The notes under the pieces are model-generated. The model did not search any database. It was not told where the DNA came from and saw nothing but the letters and a program-made list of their open reading frames with translations. 43,619 bases of DNA, taken from NCBI GenBank assembly GCA_028716485.1, contig JAQUPS010000013.1, forward strand, positions 1-43,619, read 5' to 3'. How positions within the stretch are numbered: the stretch's first letter is position 1; each line of letters starts with the position of its first letter. The translations under genes were made by a program, and so were the position numbers. This document shows positions 16,314 through 24,882 of the stretch, piece after piece. This stretch comes from Patescibacteria group bacterium. Its GTDB lineage: Bacteria > Patescibacteriota > Patescibacteriia > Patescibacteriales > WJLG01.

Positions 16314-17006
16314 ATGAATAAGGATACGCAGAAAGAATTATTGAAGATCGTGCGGAAGAATTATGAGGATGATGCGCGGACGTTCGACGAAACGCGGGAG
16401 AAAAATATCTGGCCGCCGCTTTTGGAATTGTTGAACAAAGTGGAATTGGGCGCGCGGGTTTTGGATGTGGGCTGCGGAAACGGGCGATTGCTGAAAGTTT
16501 TGGCCGAGCGGCGCGCCAAATATATCGGCATTGACCAGAGCGAGTCGCTCATCAAAATCTGCCGCGACAAATATCCGGAATATAAATTCGCCGTCGAAGA
16601 TATTTTGAATCTGGGCGAATTGCCCGAATATGATTTTAATTACGTTTTCTGCATTGCCGTTTTGCATCATCTGCCGGGCGCGGATTTGCGCTTGCAGGCT
16701 CTGCGGCAGCTGAAAAATAAAATCAAAACCAGCGGCAAAATAATTTTAACCGTCTGGAATATGTGGCCGCAAAAAAAATACCGAAAGATGGTTTATAAAT
16801 TCGCGATGTTAAAATTGGCCGGCAAAAATAAGATGGATTGGAACGATGTGTTGTTCGATTGGCGCGCGCCCAACAGCCAGATGAGTAAACGCTATTATCA
16901 CCTGTTCTACCGGCGCGAGCTTGTGAAATTGGTAAAAAAAGCCGGCCTTAAGCTGGAAAAAATCTTCAAAGACGATTTTAATTATTATTTGGTCTTGACA
17001 AAGTAA
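16314..17006 (+). CDS. Trm9/ALKBH8-like SAM-dependent tRNA methyltransferase
   Basis: 230-residue class I methyltransferase. Motif I is VLDVGCGNGRLLKVL, with YIGIDQSESLIKIC for the ribose-binding acidic residue and YVFCIAVLHHLPG for motif IV. The distal part matches the Trm9/ALKBH8 methyltransferase group rather than generic UbiE types: IILTVWNMWPQKK, DVLFDWRAP and KRYYHLFYRRELVKLVKKAG resemble the family's VWA..Q, D.LVPW and RYYH(L/V)(Y/F)..GEL blocks. Trm9 methylates cm5U34 to mcm5U34 in eukaryotes, and Elp3, which makes cm5U, is 10 kb away. Eukaryotic Trm9 needs Trm112; no such gene is in this window. The fold is certain, the substrate inferred. Confidence 0.75.
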   Translation: MNKDTQKELLKIVRKNYEDDARTFDETREKNIWPPLLELLNKVELGARVLDVGCGNGRLLKVLAERRAKYIGIDQSESLIKICRDKYPEYKFAVEDILNLGELPEYDFNYVFCIAVLHHLPGADLRLQALRQLKNKIKTSGKIILTVWNMWPQKKYRKMVYKFAMLKLAGKNKMDWNDVLFDWRAPNSQMSKRYYHLFYRRELVKLVKKAGLKLEKIFKDDFNYYLVLTK

Positions 17007-17023
17007 GCTGATTTTGATATTCT
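16995..17023 (+). promoter_or_regulatory. Promoter of the 100-residue orphan gene
   Basis: TTGACA (16995-17000), 17-nt spacer, TATTCT (17018-17023), overlapping the last codons of the methyltransferase gene. Confidence 0.6.
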
Positions 17024-17065
17024 ATTGGCACTTAATTATTTTTTGCACTTTTTAAAGGAGGACAA

Positions 17066-17368
17066 ATGGTTTTCAAAGCGGAAAAACGCAAGTCGATCAG
17101 TTTGAAAGGCTTGCTTCCCCTTGACCAATTATTTATCAATCCCGAAAGCCGGAAGATGAGTGTTTTCGGCGGACGTCAAGAAGGGTTGCTGGGATGGGAA
17201 GAGTTTTCATCCAGAGAGCAGGCTTATGAATCTGTTTTCGGATCCAAGAAGGTTTCCACCCGGGAAGCGATTGAAATAATAAAGGAGAAGGTGGACTTGG
17301 AAACGGAAATGGAAGTAGAGGGCAAGAGCGGTTATATTCTCCTCTCGGTAAAAGAAAAAACCTCTTGA
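17066..17368 (+). CDS. Hypothetical protein
   Basis: 100 residues, soluble, no recognised motif. The first half is mixed (SISLKGLLPLDQLFINPESR), the second half charged (STREAIEIIKEKVDLETEME). TTAAAGGAGGACAA before ATG 17066 is a near-perfect Shine-Dalgarno site. It has its own promoter and terminator, so it is a self-contained unit between the methyltransferase gene and nusA. Confidence 0.72.
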   Translation: MVFKAEKRKSISLKGLLPLDQLFINPESRKMSVFGGRQEGLLGWEEFSSREQAYESVFGSKKVSTREAIEIIKEKVDLETEMEVEGKSGYILLSVKEKTS

Positions 17369-17389
17369 ATAAGAATAAATCTTGTTGTT

Positions 17390-17415
17390 CCCCGGTGAAA
17401 AAGGCCGGGGTTTTT
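17390..17415 (+). terminator. Rho-independent terminator
   Basis: CCCCGG / CCGGGG stem with a 9-nt loop and five T, 20 bp after the stop at 17368. Confidence 0.85.
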
Positions 17416-17421
17416 GTTGAT

Positions 17422-17450
17422 TTGACAGCCGGTTTGGCCGGTGTTATCAT
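17422..17450 (+). promoter_or_regulatory. nusA promoter
   Basis: TTGACA (17422-17427), 17-nt GC-rich spacer, TATCAT (17445-17450), giving a ~125-nt leader before nusA that holds a terminator-like hairpin. Confidence 0.7.
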
Positions 17451-17459
17451 ATTGTTTCA

Positions 17460-17495
17460 GGCTAGTTGTTCTTCGGACAAGTAGCCATTTTTATT
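17460..17495 (+). promoter_or_regulatory. Terminator-like hairpin in the nusA leader (candidate attenuator)
   Basis: GGCTAGTTGTTC and GACAAGTAGCC pair through ~11 positions with one mismatch around a TTCG-containing loop, followed by ATTTTTATT. It lies ~10 bp after the likely transcription start and ~90 bp before nusA, where premature termination could be sensed by NusA itself. Confidence 0.55.
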
Positions 17496-17503
17496 AAAAA
17501 TAC

Positions 17504-17570
17504 AAATTTTAAAATAAATCAAAAATTTAAATTTGAAATTTTAAGCTTATTTTAAAATTTAGATTTGAGA
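17504..17570. repeat. AT-rich inverted repeat of the intergenic word family
   Basis: The 14-nt arms 17504-17517 and 17547-17560 are perfectly complementary. The 24-nt stretch 17547-17570 recurs exactly, inverted, at 25433-25456 upstream of the tmRNA gene. Confidence 0.8.
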
Positions 17571-17582
17571 TTTTAAAGCAAT

Positions 17583-18977
17583 ATGTCCGAACTATCCAGC
17601 GCTATCCGCGCGGTGTGCGAAGAAAAAGGCTTGAGCTATGAAGCCGTGGTGGAAACCATCGAGCTGTCTTTAGCCGCGGCCTACCGCAAGGATTTTGGCC
17701 AGAAAAACCAAAACATCAAAGTTAAATTCAATCCGGAAACCGGCGAATCGGAAATTATGGATGTTAAAACCGTCGTGGCCAATCTGCCCGAGGATTATTT
17801 CGATGAGGAAGGCAAAGTGAACGAAAAATACCGCCCCAAGCGCGAGGAAATTTTGATTACCGCGCCGATTGACGGCGGACTGCGGACTCCGGGTCAATTG
17901 CCAGCTCAGGAAATCGTCGGCGCTTCCATTGAGGGCGAAGAAAATTTGATTAAATTCAATCCCAAAACGGAAATCCAGCTTAAAGACGCTTTATTGCTCA
18001 AAGATAACTCCGAATTAGCTGAGGAAATTATCACCAATCTGGCCGTGCCCAAAGAATACGGCCGCATGGCCGCGCAGACCGCCAAGCAGGTGATCATCCA
18101 AAAATTAAGAGAAGCCGAACGCGAAATGGTCTTGAATGAATTCAAAGATAAAGAGCGCGAAGTCGTGACCGGCGTGGTTCAGCGCCGCGAGGGCCGGAAT
18201 GTCTTGGTTGATTTGGGCAAAGCAATCGGCCGCTTGCCGATGGAAGAGCAGATTTACGGCGAAAAATATGAAACCGGCGACAAGGTGAAAGTATATATCA
18301 AGGAAGTCCGCTCCGGTTCCAAGGGTCCGGAAATAATTCTGTCCCGCATCTCGGACGAGATTTTGAAAAAGATTTTCTTTTTTGAAATTCCGGAAATTTC
18401 CAACGGTTTGATCGAGATCAAGGCCGTCGCCCGCGAAGCCGGTTCCCGCTCCAAGGTGGCGATTTGGACTGACCAGGAAAATGTCGACCCGATCGGCTCT
18501 TGCGTCGGCCAGCGCGGCAGCCGCATCCAGACCATTATTTCTGAATTGGGCGGCGAGCGCATCGATATGGTCAAATATGACGATGACCCGGCCAGATTTG
18601 TTTCCAATGCCTTATCCCCGGCCAAAGTTATCAGCGTTGATTTGAATAAAGAAGAGAGGCGCGCTCTGGTGAAAGTTCTGCCCGAGCAATTATCTTTGGC
18701 GATCGGCAAGCGCGGGCAGAATGTCCGTTTAGCCGCCCGCTTAACCGGCTGGAAGATCGATATTATGGAAGAAGGCGCCGGCGCCGCGAAGAAATTAACC
18801 GCCGAAGAAGCCGCGGCCGAAGCTCCGGCGATAACCGCGGTGGCCGAAGCGGCTCCGATAGAAGATGTAAAATCCGCCTCCGCTGAAGCTTCCCCCTCCG
18901 CTAAAGCCGCGGAGGGCAAGGAGAAAAAAGAGAAGAAACCCAAGAAAGAAAAAGTGAAAAAAGAGAAAGCGAAATAA
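17583..18977 (+). CDS. nusA: Transcription termination/antitermination factor NusA
   Basis: RNA polymerase-binding factor for pausing, termination and antitermination. 464 residues. In order: N-terminal polymerase-binding domain, S1 domain (GVVQRREGRNVLVDLGKAIGR), KH1 (DPIGSCVGQRGSRIQTIISE) with the typical GERIDMVKYDDDPARFVSNAL, and KH2 (LAIGKRGQNVRLAARLTGWK). The tail (~425-464) is Ala/Glu then Lys-rich and includes SASAEASPSAKAAEG, encoded by a palindromic repeat, followed by a poly-KE stretch. The bacterial C-terminal acidic repeats are absent. Regulation may involve the leader hairpin at 17460-17495. A GIY-YIG gene begins 12 bp downstream. Confidence 0.96.
   Translation: MSELSSAIRAVCEEKGLSYEAVVETIELSLAAAYRKDFGQKNQNIKVKFNPETGESEIMDVKTVVANLPEDYFDEEGKVNEKYRPKREEILITAPIDGGLRTPGQLPAQEIVGASIEGEENLIKFNPKTEIQLKDALLLKDNSELAEEIITNLAVPKEYGRMAAQTAKQVIIQKLREAEREMVLNEFKDKEREVVTGVVQRREGRNVLVDLGKAIGRLPMEEQIYGEKYETGDKVKVYIKEVRSGSKGPEIILSRISDEILKKIFFFEIPEISNGLIEIKAVAREAGSRSKVAIWTDQENVDPIGSCVGQRGSRIQTIISELGGERIDMVKYDDDPARFVSNALSPAKVISVDLNKEERRALVKVLPEQLSLAIGKRGQNVRLAARLTGWKIDIMEEGAGAAKKLTAEEAAAEAPAITAVAEAAPIEDVKSASAEASPSAKAAEGKEKKEKKPKKEKVKKEKAK
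18894..18916 (+). repeat. Palindromic repeat within the nusA tail
   Basis: CCCTCCGC and GCGGAGGG form a perfect 8-bp inverted repeat around TAAAGCC, in frame, encoding SPSAKAAEG. A shorter CCTCCGCTGAAGC copy lies just upstream. Confidence 0.7.
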
Positions 18978-18989
18978 TTTAAAAAATTT

Positions 18990-19601
18990 ATGAATGAAAT
19001 TATTTACGTGCTGACAAATGAAGCGATGCCCGGTTTTGTAAAGGTTGGCAGAACTTCGACGAGTCTTGAACAGAGAATAAGAGAGCTTAATTCTTCAACG
19101 AGCGTTCCCCTGCCATTTACCGCTTTTTACGCCTGTACTGTAAAAGACACTTCCTTTGTCGAGCATCAGCTTCATGACGCTTTCGACGATAGCAGAGTCA
19201 ACCCGAGAAGAGAATTTTTTCATATTGCGCCCGAGCGTGTCGTCGCGGCGTTAAAATTGGCCGAGATTGAAAATATTACTCCAAAAAAAGATTTTGTTGA
19301 GACAAAAGAAGATCAGGAAGCGTTAAATGAGGCGCGGGAAAGAAGAGGCAGATTTAATTTTGGAATAGTTGATATTCCAATTGGAGCTGAACTTGTTTTC
19401 AGCCGGGACGAAAATACTAAAGCTAAGGTTATAGATATTTATTCGACCGATTCCATCGAGGTAAATGGCGAAATTACAAGTCTTTCCCGGTCGGCGCAAA
19501 AAATATTAGGATATGATTATGGAGTCGCCGGAACGGATTATTGGATGTATGAGGGCGAGACGCTCGATGAGCGAAGAAGAAGATTTGAAAGCGGAGAATA
19601 A
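18990..19601 (+). CDS. GIY-YIG (T5orf172/MUG113-like) protein with RAMA/DUF4357-like C-terminus
   Basis: 203 residues. The N-terminal ~90 residues have IIYVLTNEAMPGFVKVGRT, LEQRIRELNSSTSVP, FVEHQLHDAFDD and REFFHIAPERV, the T5orf172/MUG113 form of the GIY-YIG fold. The C-terminal ~75 residues (IPIGAELVFSRDENTKAKVI, then SLSRSAQKILGYDYGVAGTD) resemble small RAMA/DUF4357 domains found in restriction-modification proteins. It opens the island ahead of the EcoRV-like endonuclease, 13 bp upstream of its start. It may be a nuclease accessory or DNA-recognition partner (inference). Base composition is more AT-rich than nusA. Confidence 0.78.
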   Translation: MNEIIYVLTNEAMPGFVKVGRTSTSLEQRIRELNSSTSVPLPFTAFYACTVKDTSFVEHQLHDAFDDSRVNPRREFFHIAPERVVAALKLAEIENITPKKDFVETKEDQEALNEARERRGRFNFGIVDIPIGAELVFSRDENTKAKVIDIYSTDSIEVNGEITSLSRSAQKILGYDYGVAGTDYWMYEGETLDERRRRFESGE

Positions 19602-19614
19602 ATTAATAAATATT

Positions 19615-20400
19615 ATGGAATTAGATTATTTTCAAAAAAGCTTATTGAGGCACACGGAAGATTTTTGTAAAGTTTTGGCAACGCCGTCAGGCGATTGGGC
19701 GGTTAAGGGTTTTATCGATGTTGCGAAAAATATTTATACAATTTCCGTCGATACGAAGGTAGTTTCTAAAATTATTGAACTGATGATGTTCCCTGTTTTG
19801 CAAAAATTCGCCAAAGAAAACGGTTTTGAGATGCAATTTTGTACCGAGCAAAATCACTATCCTGACGTTACCTTTATAACAAAAAATAAACAAAAAATAG
19901 CGCTTGATTTGAAAAGTACTTACAGAAGAGAAAATGGGGATGTTTCAGGTTTCACCTTGGGCGCGTTTACCGGATATTTTAGATTTAGAGATTCAAAAAA
20001 GAACATAACCTTTCCGTACAAAAATTATAGCAAGCATTATATTCTCGGCGTTATTTATACTCAGCAGGAAGAGCTCATTGATGAAAATAAAGTTTATACG
20101 ATAGATGATCTTGAAGAAATTTTATCAGTGGTAAAAGATTTCGACTTCATTGTCCAAGAAAAATATAAGATTGCCAAAGACCGCCCCGGCAGCGGTAATA
20201 CCAAGAATATCGGCTCTTGCGTAAAAATTTCCGAATTGAAAGAAGGTGTCGGGCCATTTTCGAAATTGGGCGTGAAAATATTTGATGATTATTGGATGAA
20301 TTACATGACGGCGGAAATGTCGCGAAGCGCGAAATTAAGAAAACCGCCGTATAAAAATTTAAAAGAATATCTGAAATATAGAAATATCAAAAATGTATAG
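19615..20400 (+). CDS. EcoRV-like type II restriction endonuclease
   Basis: 261 residues (EcoRV has 245). Comparison with EcoRV from memory shows clear homology along the length: SVDTKVVSKIIELM with Glu55 (EcoRV Glu45), QNHYPDVTF with Asp84 (Asp74), KIALDLKSTY with Asp98 and Lys100 (Asp90, Lys92), FTLGAFTGYFRF, and RPGSGNTKNIGS (EcoRV recognition loop GSGNTTNIGS). The Q-loop (QNH) is also retained. The PD-(D/E)xK site is complete, so activity is expected, with GATATC the predicted target. ATG 19615 aligns with the EcoRV N-terminus; GGAGA lies ~14 bp upstream, and ATG 19567 inside the preceding gene is less likely. Overlaps the methyltransferase gene by 8 bp. Confidence 0.93.
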   Translation: MELDYFQKSLLRHTEDFCKVLATPSGDWAVKGFIDVAKNIYTISVDTKVVSKIIELMMFPVLQKFAKENGFEMQFCTEQNHYPDVTFITKNKQKIALDLKSTYRRENGDVSGFTLGAFTGYFRFRDSKKNITFPYKNYSKHYILGVIYTQQEELIDENKVYTIDDLEEILSVVKDFDFIVQEKYKIAKDRPGSGNTKNIGSCVKISELKEGVGPFSKLGVKIFDDYWMNYMTAEMSRSAKLRKPPYKNLKEYLKYRNIKNV

Positions 20401-21484
20401 CGTCATTACTAAAACAAGACAGCGGCAAACACGGCTATTCGGCGATTTATCCGCCGATAAGGCCGGTATTTTACCGTCAACTCGTTATCAGGGGAGCAAG
20501 TATAAAATAATCAAATGGATTGACTATTATACCAAGGATTTAAGATTTAATTCGGTTCTTGACGCTTTTGGCGGTACAGGCTGCGTTGGTTATATGTTTA
20601 AACAAAACGGCAAGCAGGTTTTATATAACGATTCTTTGAAGTTTAATTATTATGTCGGGCTTGCCATAATCGAGAATTCAAAAACAATTTTAAACGATAG
20701 CGACATCGATTTTGTTTTGGAAAAGCACGCGGATGTTGAATACCCGACTTTCATTTACGACACTTTTCATGATATTTACTTTACCGACGAAGAAAATAAA
20801 TGGCTTGATGTCGTAATTAAAAACATCGGGTTGCTAAAAGATAAATATAAACAAGCCTTGGCCTATTATGCCTTGTTTCAAGCATGCATAATCAAGCGTC
20901 CATATAATTTATTTCACAGAAAAAATTTATATATACGAACCGCGGAAGTTAAAAGAAGTTTCGGCAACAAAAAAACTTGGGACACCCCTTTCAAAGATCA
21001 TTTCAGAAAATTCGTCGAGGAAGGAAATAACGCGGTTTTTGACAATAAAAACGAAAATCAAGCTTTGCAGTCAGACATTTTTGATTTAGATGTTGAAACG
21101 GATTTGGTTTATATCGACACGCCTTATATTTCAGCGAAAGGAGCGGGGGTTAACTATTTTGATTTCTACCATTTTCTTGAAGGAATTGTTTTTTATGATC
21201 AATGGCCGAATTTAATAGATCAGAAATCAAAACATAAAAAAATTAAAAATGGCAAGAATGAATGGTGTAATAAAGGAGAAATACACCAAGCATTTGAAAA
21301 ATTATTTAAAAAATTCGAGAATTCAATTTTGGTCGTTTCTTATCGAGATGACGGTACGCCAACAATAGACGAATTGGTAGAGATGCTGAAAAAATACAAA
21401 AAAAATATTGAAGTTAAAAAACTCGAATACAAATATGTTCTAAGCAATGGAAGTTCGAAGGAAGTTTTGATTATCGCGAAGTAA
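20393..21484 (+). CDS. D12-class DNA adenine-N6 methyltransferase (cognate modification enzyme)
   Basis: 363 residues. TRYQGSKYKIIKWI matches the D12-class N-terminal block, DAFGGTGCVGYMF (D57-G63) is SAM motif I, and IDTPYIS (D242-Y245) is the catalytic (D/N)PPY motif, here with Thr for the first Pro. The order, motif I before DPPY with an insert of ~180 residues, fits the alpha group of adenine methyltransferases. It lies 8 bp inside the end of the EcoRV-like endonuclease gene (ATGTATAG overlap), the expected partner that protects host DNA. It is a different subfamily from M.EcoRV, so its site is inferred from its partner. AT-rich, suggesting acquisition. Confidence 0.88.
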   Translation: MYSVITKTRQRQTRLFGDLSADKAGILPSTRYQGSKYKIIKWIDYYTKDLRFNSVLDAFGGTGCVGYMFKQNGKQVLYNDSLKFNYYVGLAIIENSKTILNDSDIDFVLEKHADVEYPTFIYDTFHDIYFTDEENKWLDVVIKNIGLLKDKYKQALAYYALFQACIIKRPYNLFHRKNLYIRTAEVKRSFGNKKTWDTPFKDHFRKFVEEGNNAVFDNKNENQALQSDIFDLDVETDLVYIDTPYISAKGAGVNYFDFYHFLEGIVFYDQWPNLIDQKSKHKKIKNGKNEWCNKGEIHQAFEKLFKKFENSILVVSYRDDGTPTIDELVEMLKKYKKNIEVKKLEYKYVLSNGSSKEVLIIAK

Positions 21485-21510
21485 TTTTAATAATAAATCG
21501 TTGGGCGGAT

Positions 21511-21528
21511 TAATTGCTTAAGCAATTA
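21511..21528. repeat. 18-bp perfect palindrome upstream of hppA
   Basis: TAATTGCTTAAGCAATTA is fully self-complementary, between the methyltransferase stop and hppA. It may be a protein-binding site or part of a weak terminator; no T-run follows. Confidence 0.6.
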
Positions 21529-21553
21529 TGCGTTTCAACAAAATATTTCATCT

Positions 21554-23554
21554 ATGGCAACAACCATCCTGATCATCGGTAGCGCGCTCGCCGCTATCGT
21601 CTACGGAGCGATCTCCATCCTCGCCATCTTAAAATTGCCCGTCGGCAATGAAGTGATGCGCGAAATCGCCAAGGCCATCCAAGAAGGCGCCAAAGCGTTT
21701 TTAAATCGGCAATATAAAACCGTGGCTATGGTGGCCGTGGTTTTGTTCCTGTTAATCGGTTTCTTTTTGAGCTGGATGACTGCCGCCGCCTTTTTGGTCG
21801 GCGCGGTTCTTTCCGGTTTGACCGGCTACATCGGAATGTTTATTTCCGTTCGCGCCAATGTCCGAACAACCGAAGCGGCTCGCGGCGGGATGAGTAAAGC
21901 ATTAGGTGTCGCTGTCCGCGGCGGAAGCATCACCGGCTTATTGGTGGTCGGTTTGGCCTTGCTTGGCACAGCCGGTTTCTATTTGTTGACTCATGATTTG
22001 ACCGCGCTGATCGGCTTGGGATTCGGCGGTTCCTTGATTTCTATTTTTGCCCGTTTGGGCGGCGGCATTTACACCAAGGCCGCTGACGTGGGCGCGGATT
22101 TAGTCGGCAAAGTCGAAGCTGGAATTCCGGAAGACGACCCGCGCAACCCGGCCGTGATCGCCGATAATGTCGGCGATAACGTCGGCGATTGCGCCGGCAT
22201 GGCTGCCGATTTGTTCGAAACTTACGCCGTCACTTCGATCGCGACGATGATCTTGGGCAGTTTGCTGTTTGCCGCCAACCCGGCCGCGGTTTTGTTCCCG
22301 CTGGTTTTGGGCGGCGTTTCCATCCTCGCTTCCATTGCCGGAATCTTCTTCATCCGCTTGGGCAAGAGCCAGAATATTATGGGCGCGCTTTATAAAGGTT
22401 TGATCGCCGCCGGCGTTTTGAGCGCGATCGCTTTTTATCCGATTACCAATTGGCTGATGAAAGACAATGGCCAGTTCAGCGCGCTGAGCATTTATTTTTC
22501 TTCTCTGGTCGGCTTGGCTGTTACCGGTTTGCTGGTTTGCATCACCGAATATTATACTTCCACGGCTTATCGCCCGGTTAAATCAATCGCCGAAGCTTCC
22601 CGTACCGGCAGCGGCACGAACGTGATTGCCGGTTTGGCTGTTTCTTTGAAATCGACGGCTTTGCCGGTTCTGGTGATTGCCGCGGCGATTTTTACCGCTT
22701 ATCAATTCGCCGGAATTTACGGCGTGGCAGTGGCCGCGATGGCGATGCTTTCGATGGCCGGAATAATCGTTACGATCGATGCTTATGGTCCGATTACCGA
22801 TAATGCCGGAGGAATTGCCGAAATGGCTGACTTGGGCGATGATGTCCGCAACATCACTGATCCGTTAGACGCTGTCGGCAACACCACCAAAGCTGTCACT
22901 AAAGGCTATGCTATCGGTTCGGCTGCTTTGGCCGCGCTGGTTCTCTTTGCTGATTTCACTCACAATCTGACCGCTTTAGGCAGTGGCAAAGTTTTTTCTT
23001 TCGCGATTGATAATCCTTATGTCTTGATCGGCTTATTCATCGGCGGCCTGTTGCCTTATTATTTCGCCGCGTTATCGATGCAAGCGGTCGGCAAAGCGGC
23101 CGGTTCGGTCGTGGAAGATGTGCGCGCCCAGTTCAAGGAAAAACCGGGCATCATGACCCGCACGGAAAAACCGGATTATGGACGCACGGTCGATATCGTT
23201 ACCAAAGCGGCGATCAAGGAAATGATTTTGCCCGCTTTGATTCCGGTGGTTGCTCCGATTTTGGTCGGCGCCTTGCTCGGCGTGGAAGCTTTAGGCGGCT
23301 TGCTGGTCGGCGCGATTGTTACCGGCATCTTCGTGGCTGTCTCGATGACTTCCGGCGGCGGCGCTTGGGACAATGCCAAGAAATATATCGAACAGGGAAA
23401 TTTCGGCGGCAAAGGTTCGGACGCTCATAAAGCGGCGGTTACCGGCGACACGGTCGGCGACCCTTACAAAGATACTGCCGGTCCGGCTATCAACCCGATG
23501 ATCAAGATTTTAAACATCGTCGCGCTGCTCATCATCGGCTTGTTGCTCCGTTAA
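21554..23554 (+). CDS. hppA: Membrane-bound H+-translocating pyrophosphatase, K+-independent type
   Basis: Hydrolyses pyrophosphate and pumps protons across the cytoplasmic membrane. 666 residues with ~16 hydrophobic spans. Catalytic blocks: [40 protein letters not shown] with the DNVGDNVGD metal site, and [14 protein letters not shown] plus [18 protein letters not shown] near the end. [16 protein letters not shown] has Lys (K446) where K+-dependent enzymes have Ala, the known marker of the K+-independent class, so a proton pump without potassium need is predicted. Lies between the restriction island and tig; no clear Shine-Dalgarno site. Confidence 0.96.
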   Translation: MATTILIIGSALAAIVYGAISILAILKLPVGNEVMREIAKAIQEGAKAFLNRQYKTVAMVAVVLFLLIGFFLSWMTAAAFLVGAVLSGLTGYIGMFISVRANVRTTEAARGGMSKALGVAVRGGSITGLLVVGLALLGTAGFYLLTHDLTALIGLGFGGSLISIFARLGGGIYTKAADVGADLVGKVEAGIPEDDPRNPAVIADNVGDNVGDCAGMAADLFETYAVTSIATMILGSLLFAANPAAVLFPLVLGGVSILASIAGIFFIRLGKSQNIMGALYKGLIAAGVLSAIAFYPITNWLMKDNGQFSALSIYFSSLVGLAVTGLLVCITEYYTSTAYRPVKSIAEASRTGSGTNVIAGLAVSLKSTALPVLVIAAAIFTAYQFAGIYGVAVAAMAMLSMAGIIVTIDAYGPITDNAGGIAEMADLGDDVRNITDPLDAVGNTTKAVTKGYAIGSAALAALVLFADFTHNLTALGSGKVFSFAIDNPYVLIGLFIGGLLPYYFAALSMQAVGKAAGSVVEDVRAQFKEKPGIMTRTEKPDYGRTVDIVTKAAIKEMILPALIPVVAPILVGALLGVEALGGLLVGAIVTGIFVAVSMTSGGGAWDNAKKYIEQGNFGGKGSDAHKAAVTGDTVGDPYKDTAGPAINPMIKILNIVALLIIGLLLR

Positions 23555-23579
23555 TTATCAATAATTATTTATTCGCAAT

Positions 23580-24881
23580 ATGAAAGTTGAGAAGAAAATT
23601 TTGGAGAAATCCCAAATAGAATTTGTCGTTGAGTTGCCATACGAGGAATTAAAGACTTTCGTCGCGCGTGCGGCCGAGGAGATTGCCAAAGAAATAAAAA
23701 TCGACGGCTTCCGTCCGGGCAAAGCGCCCTTGGATATGGTGAAGAAAAAAGTCGGCGAGATGAGCATTCTGGAAAAGGCCGCCAATCTGGCGATTAATAA
23801 ATCGTTTGCGAATATTTTGGAAGAAAACGCCAAAGACGACAAAATCATCGGCCAGCCGATGGTGGATATTTTGAAATTGGCTCCGGAAAATCCGCTGGAA
23901 TTCAAAATCGTTTTATCAATTTTGCCGGCGGTGACTTTGGGCGAATACAAAAATCTGGGCGTGAAAGCGACTGAGGCGAAGATCGACGAGAAAGAAGTGG
24001 GGCGAGTGCTTGATTATCTGCGCGAAACCCGCGTCAAAGAAGCGGCCGTGGATCGTGAAGTGAAAGATGGCGATAAAGTCGTGGCTAATATCAATATGTA
24101 TCTGGATAGCGTGCCGGTGGAAGGCGGACAGACACAGTCGGCTACCGTTATCATCGGCAAAGAATATTTCGTGCCGGGGTTTGATGGAAAAATTATCGGC
24201 GCCAAAAAAGGCGAGGTGAAAGAATTTTCTCTTCCCTATCCGAAAGATTTCCATCAGAAAAATCTGGCCGGCAAAAATGTCGAATTCAAAGTTGAGCTAA
24301 AAGATATTTTTGAGCGCATCGTGCCGGAGATGGATGACGAGCTTGCCAAGAATTTCGGCGGCAAGGATCTGGCCGATTTGAAAGCGATGATCGAGAAAGA
24401 TATTCTCGGCCAGAAAAGTTCCGAGGCCGAGCGCAAAACCGAATTGGATATGCTGGAAAAAGTTTTGGCCAAGACCAAATTCGGCGAATTGCCGGAAATG
24501 CTCGTTTCCAATGAAACGGAAAAAATGCTGATCGAATTGGAAGAAAATATTTCGCGCCAAGGCGGCAAGATGGAAGATTATTTATCCAGCCTGAAAAAAT
24601 CCCGCAATCAGCTGGCGCTGGATTTGTTGCCGGAAGCGGTGAAGCGCGTCAAGACCGCCTTGCTTATCCGCGAAATCGGTGAACTGGAAAAAATCGCGCC
24701 CACGGAAAACGACGTTGAAGAAAAAATAAAACAACTTCTTGAACAATACAAAGGTTACGCCAAAGTCGAGGAGCGGGTCAAAGATCCCGGCTATCGAGCT
24801 TACCTCAAGAATTCTCTGGCTTCGCAAAAGGTCGTGGAGAAGTTGAAAGAGTGGAATGTCGTTGATAGAGATAAAAAATAA
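23580..24881 (+). CDS. tig: Trigger factor (ribosome-associated chaperone / prolyl isomerase)
   Basis: 433 residues, standard length. The N-terminal ribosome-binding domain has the signature DGFRPGKAPLDMVKK (GFRxGKxP). The central FKBP-like domain has DGDKVVANINMYLDS and FVPGFDGKIIGAKKGEVKEF, and the C-terminal helical chaperone domain fills the rest (DELAKNFGGKDLADLKAMIE onward). It binds L23 and shields nascent chains. Start is ATG 23580 with no Shine-Dalgarno site. A repeat-bearing gap and smpB follow. Confidence 0.95.
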   Translation: MKVEKKILEKSQIEFVVELPYEELKTFVARAAEEIAKEIKIDGFRPGKAPLDMVKKKVGEMSILEKAANLAINKSFANILEENAKDDKIIGQPMVDILKLAPENPLEFKIVLSILPAVTLGEYKNLGVKATEAKIDEKEVGRVLDYLRETRVKEAAVDREVKDGDKVVANINMYLDSVPVEGGQTQSATVIIGKEYFVPGFDGKIIGAKKGEVKEFSLPYPKDFHQKNLAGKNVEFKVELKDIFERIVPEMDDELAKNFGGKDLADLKAMIEKDILGQKSSEAERKTELDMLEKVLAKTKFGELPEMLVSNETEKMLIELEENISRQGGKMEDYLSSLKKSRNQLALDLLPEAVKRVKTALLIREIGELEKIAPTENDVEEKIKQLLEQYKGYAKVEERVKDPGYRAYLKNSLASQKVVEKLKEWNVVDRDKK

Positions 24882-24882
24882 T

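Noticed and set aside
21593-23554. Na+-translocating pyrophosphatase
   Set aside because: The GNTTK lysine marks the K+-independent class, whose known members pump protons.
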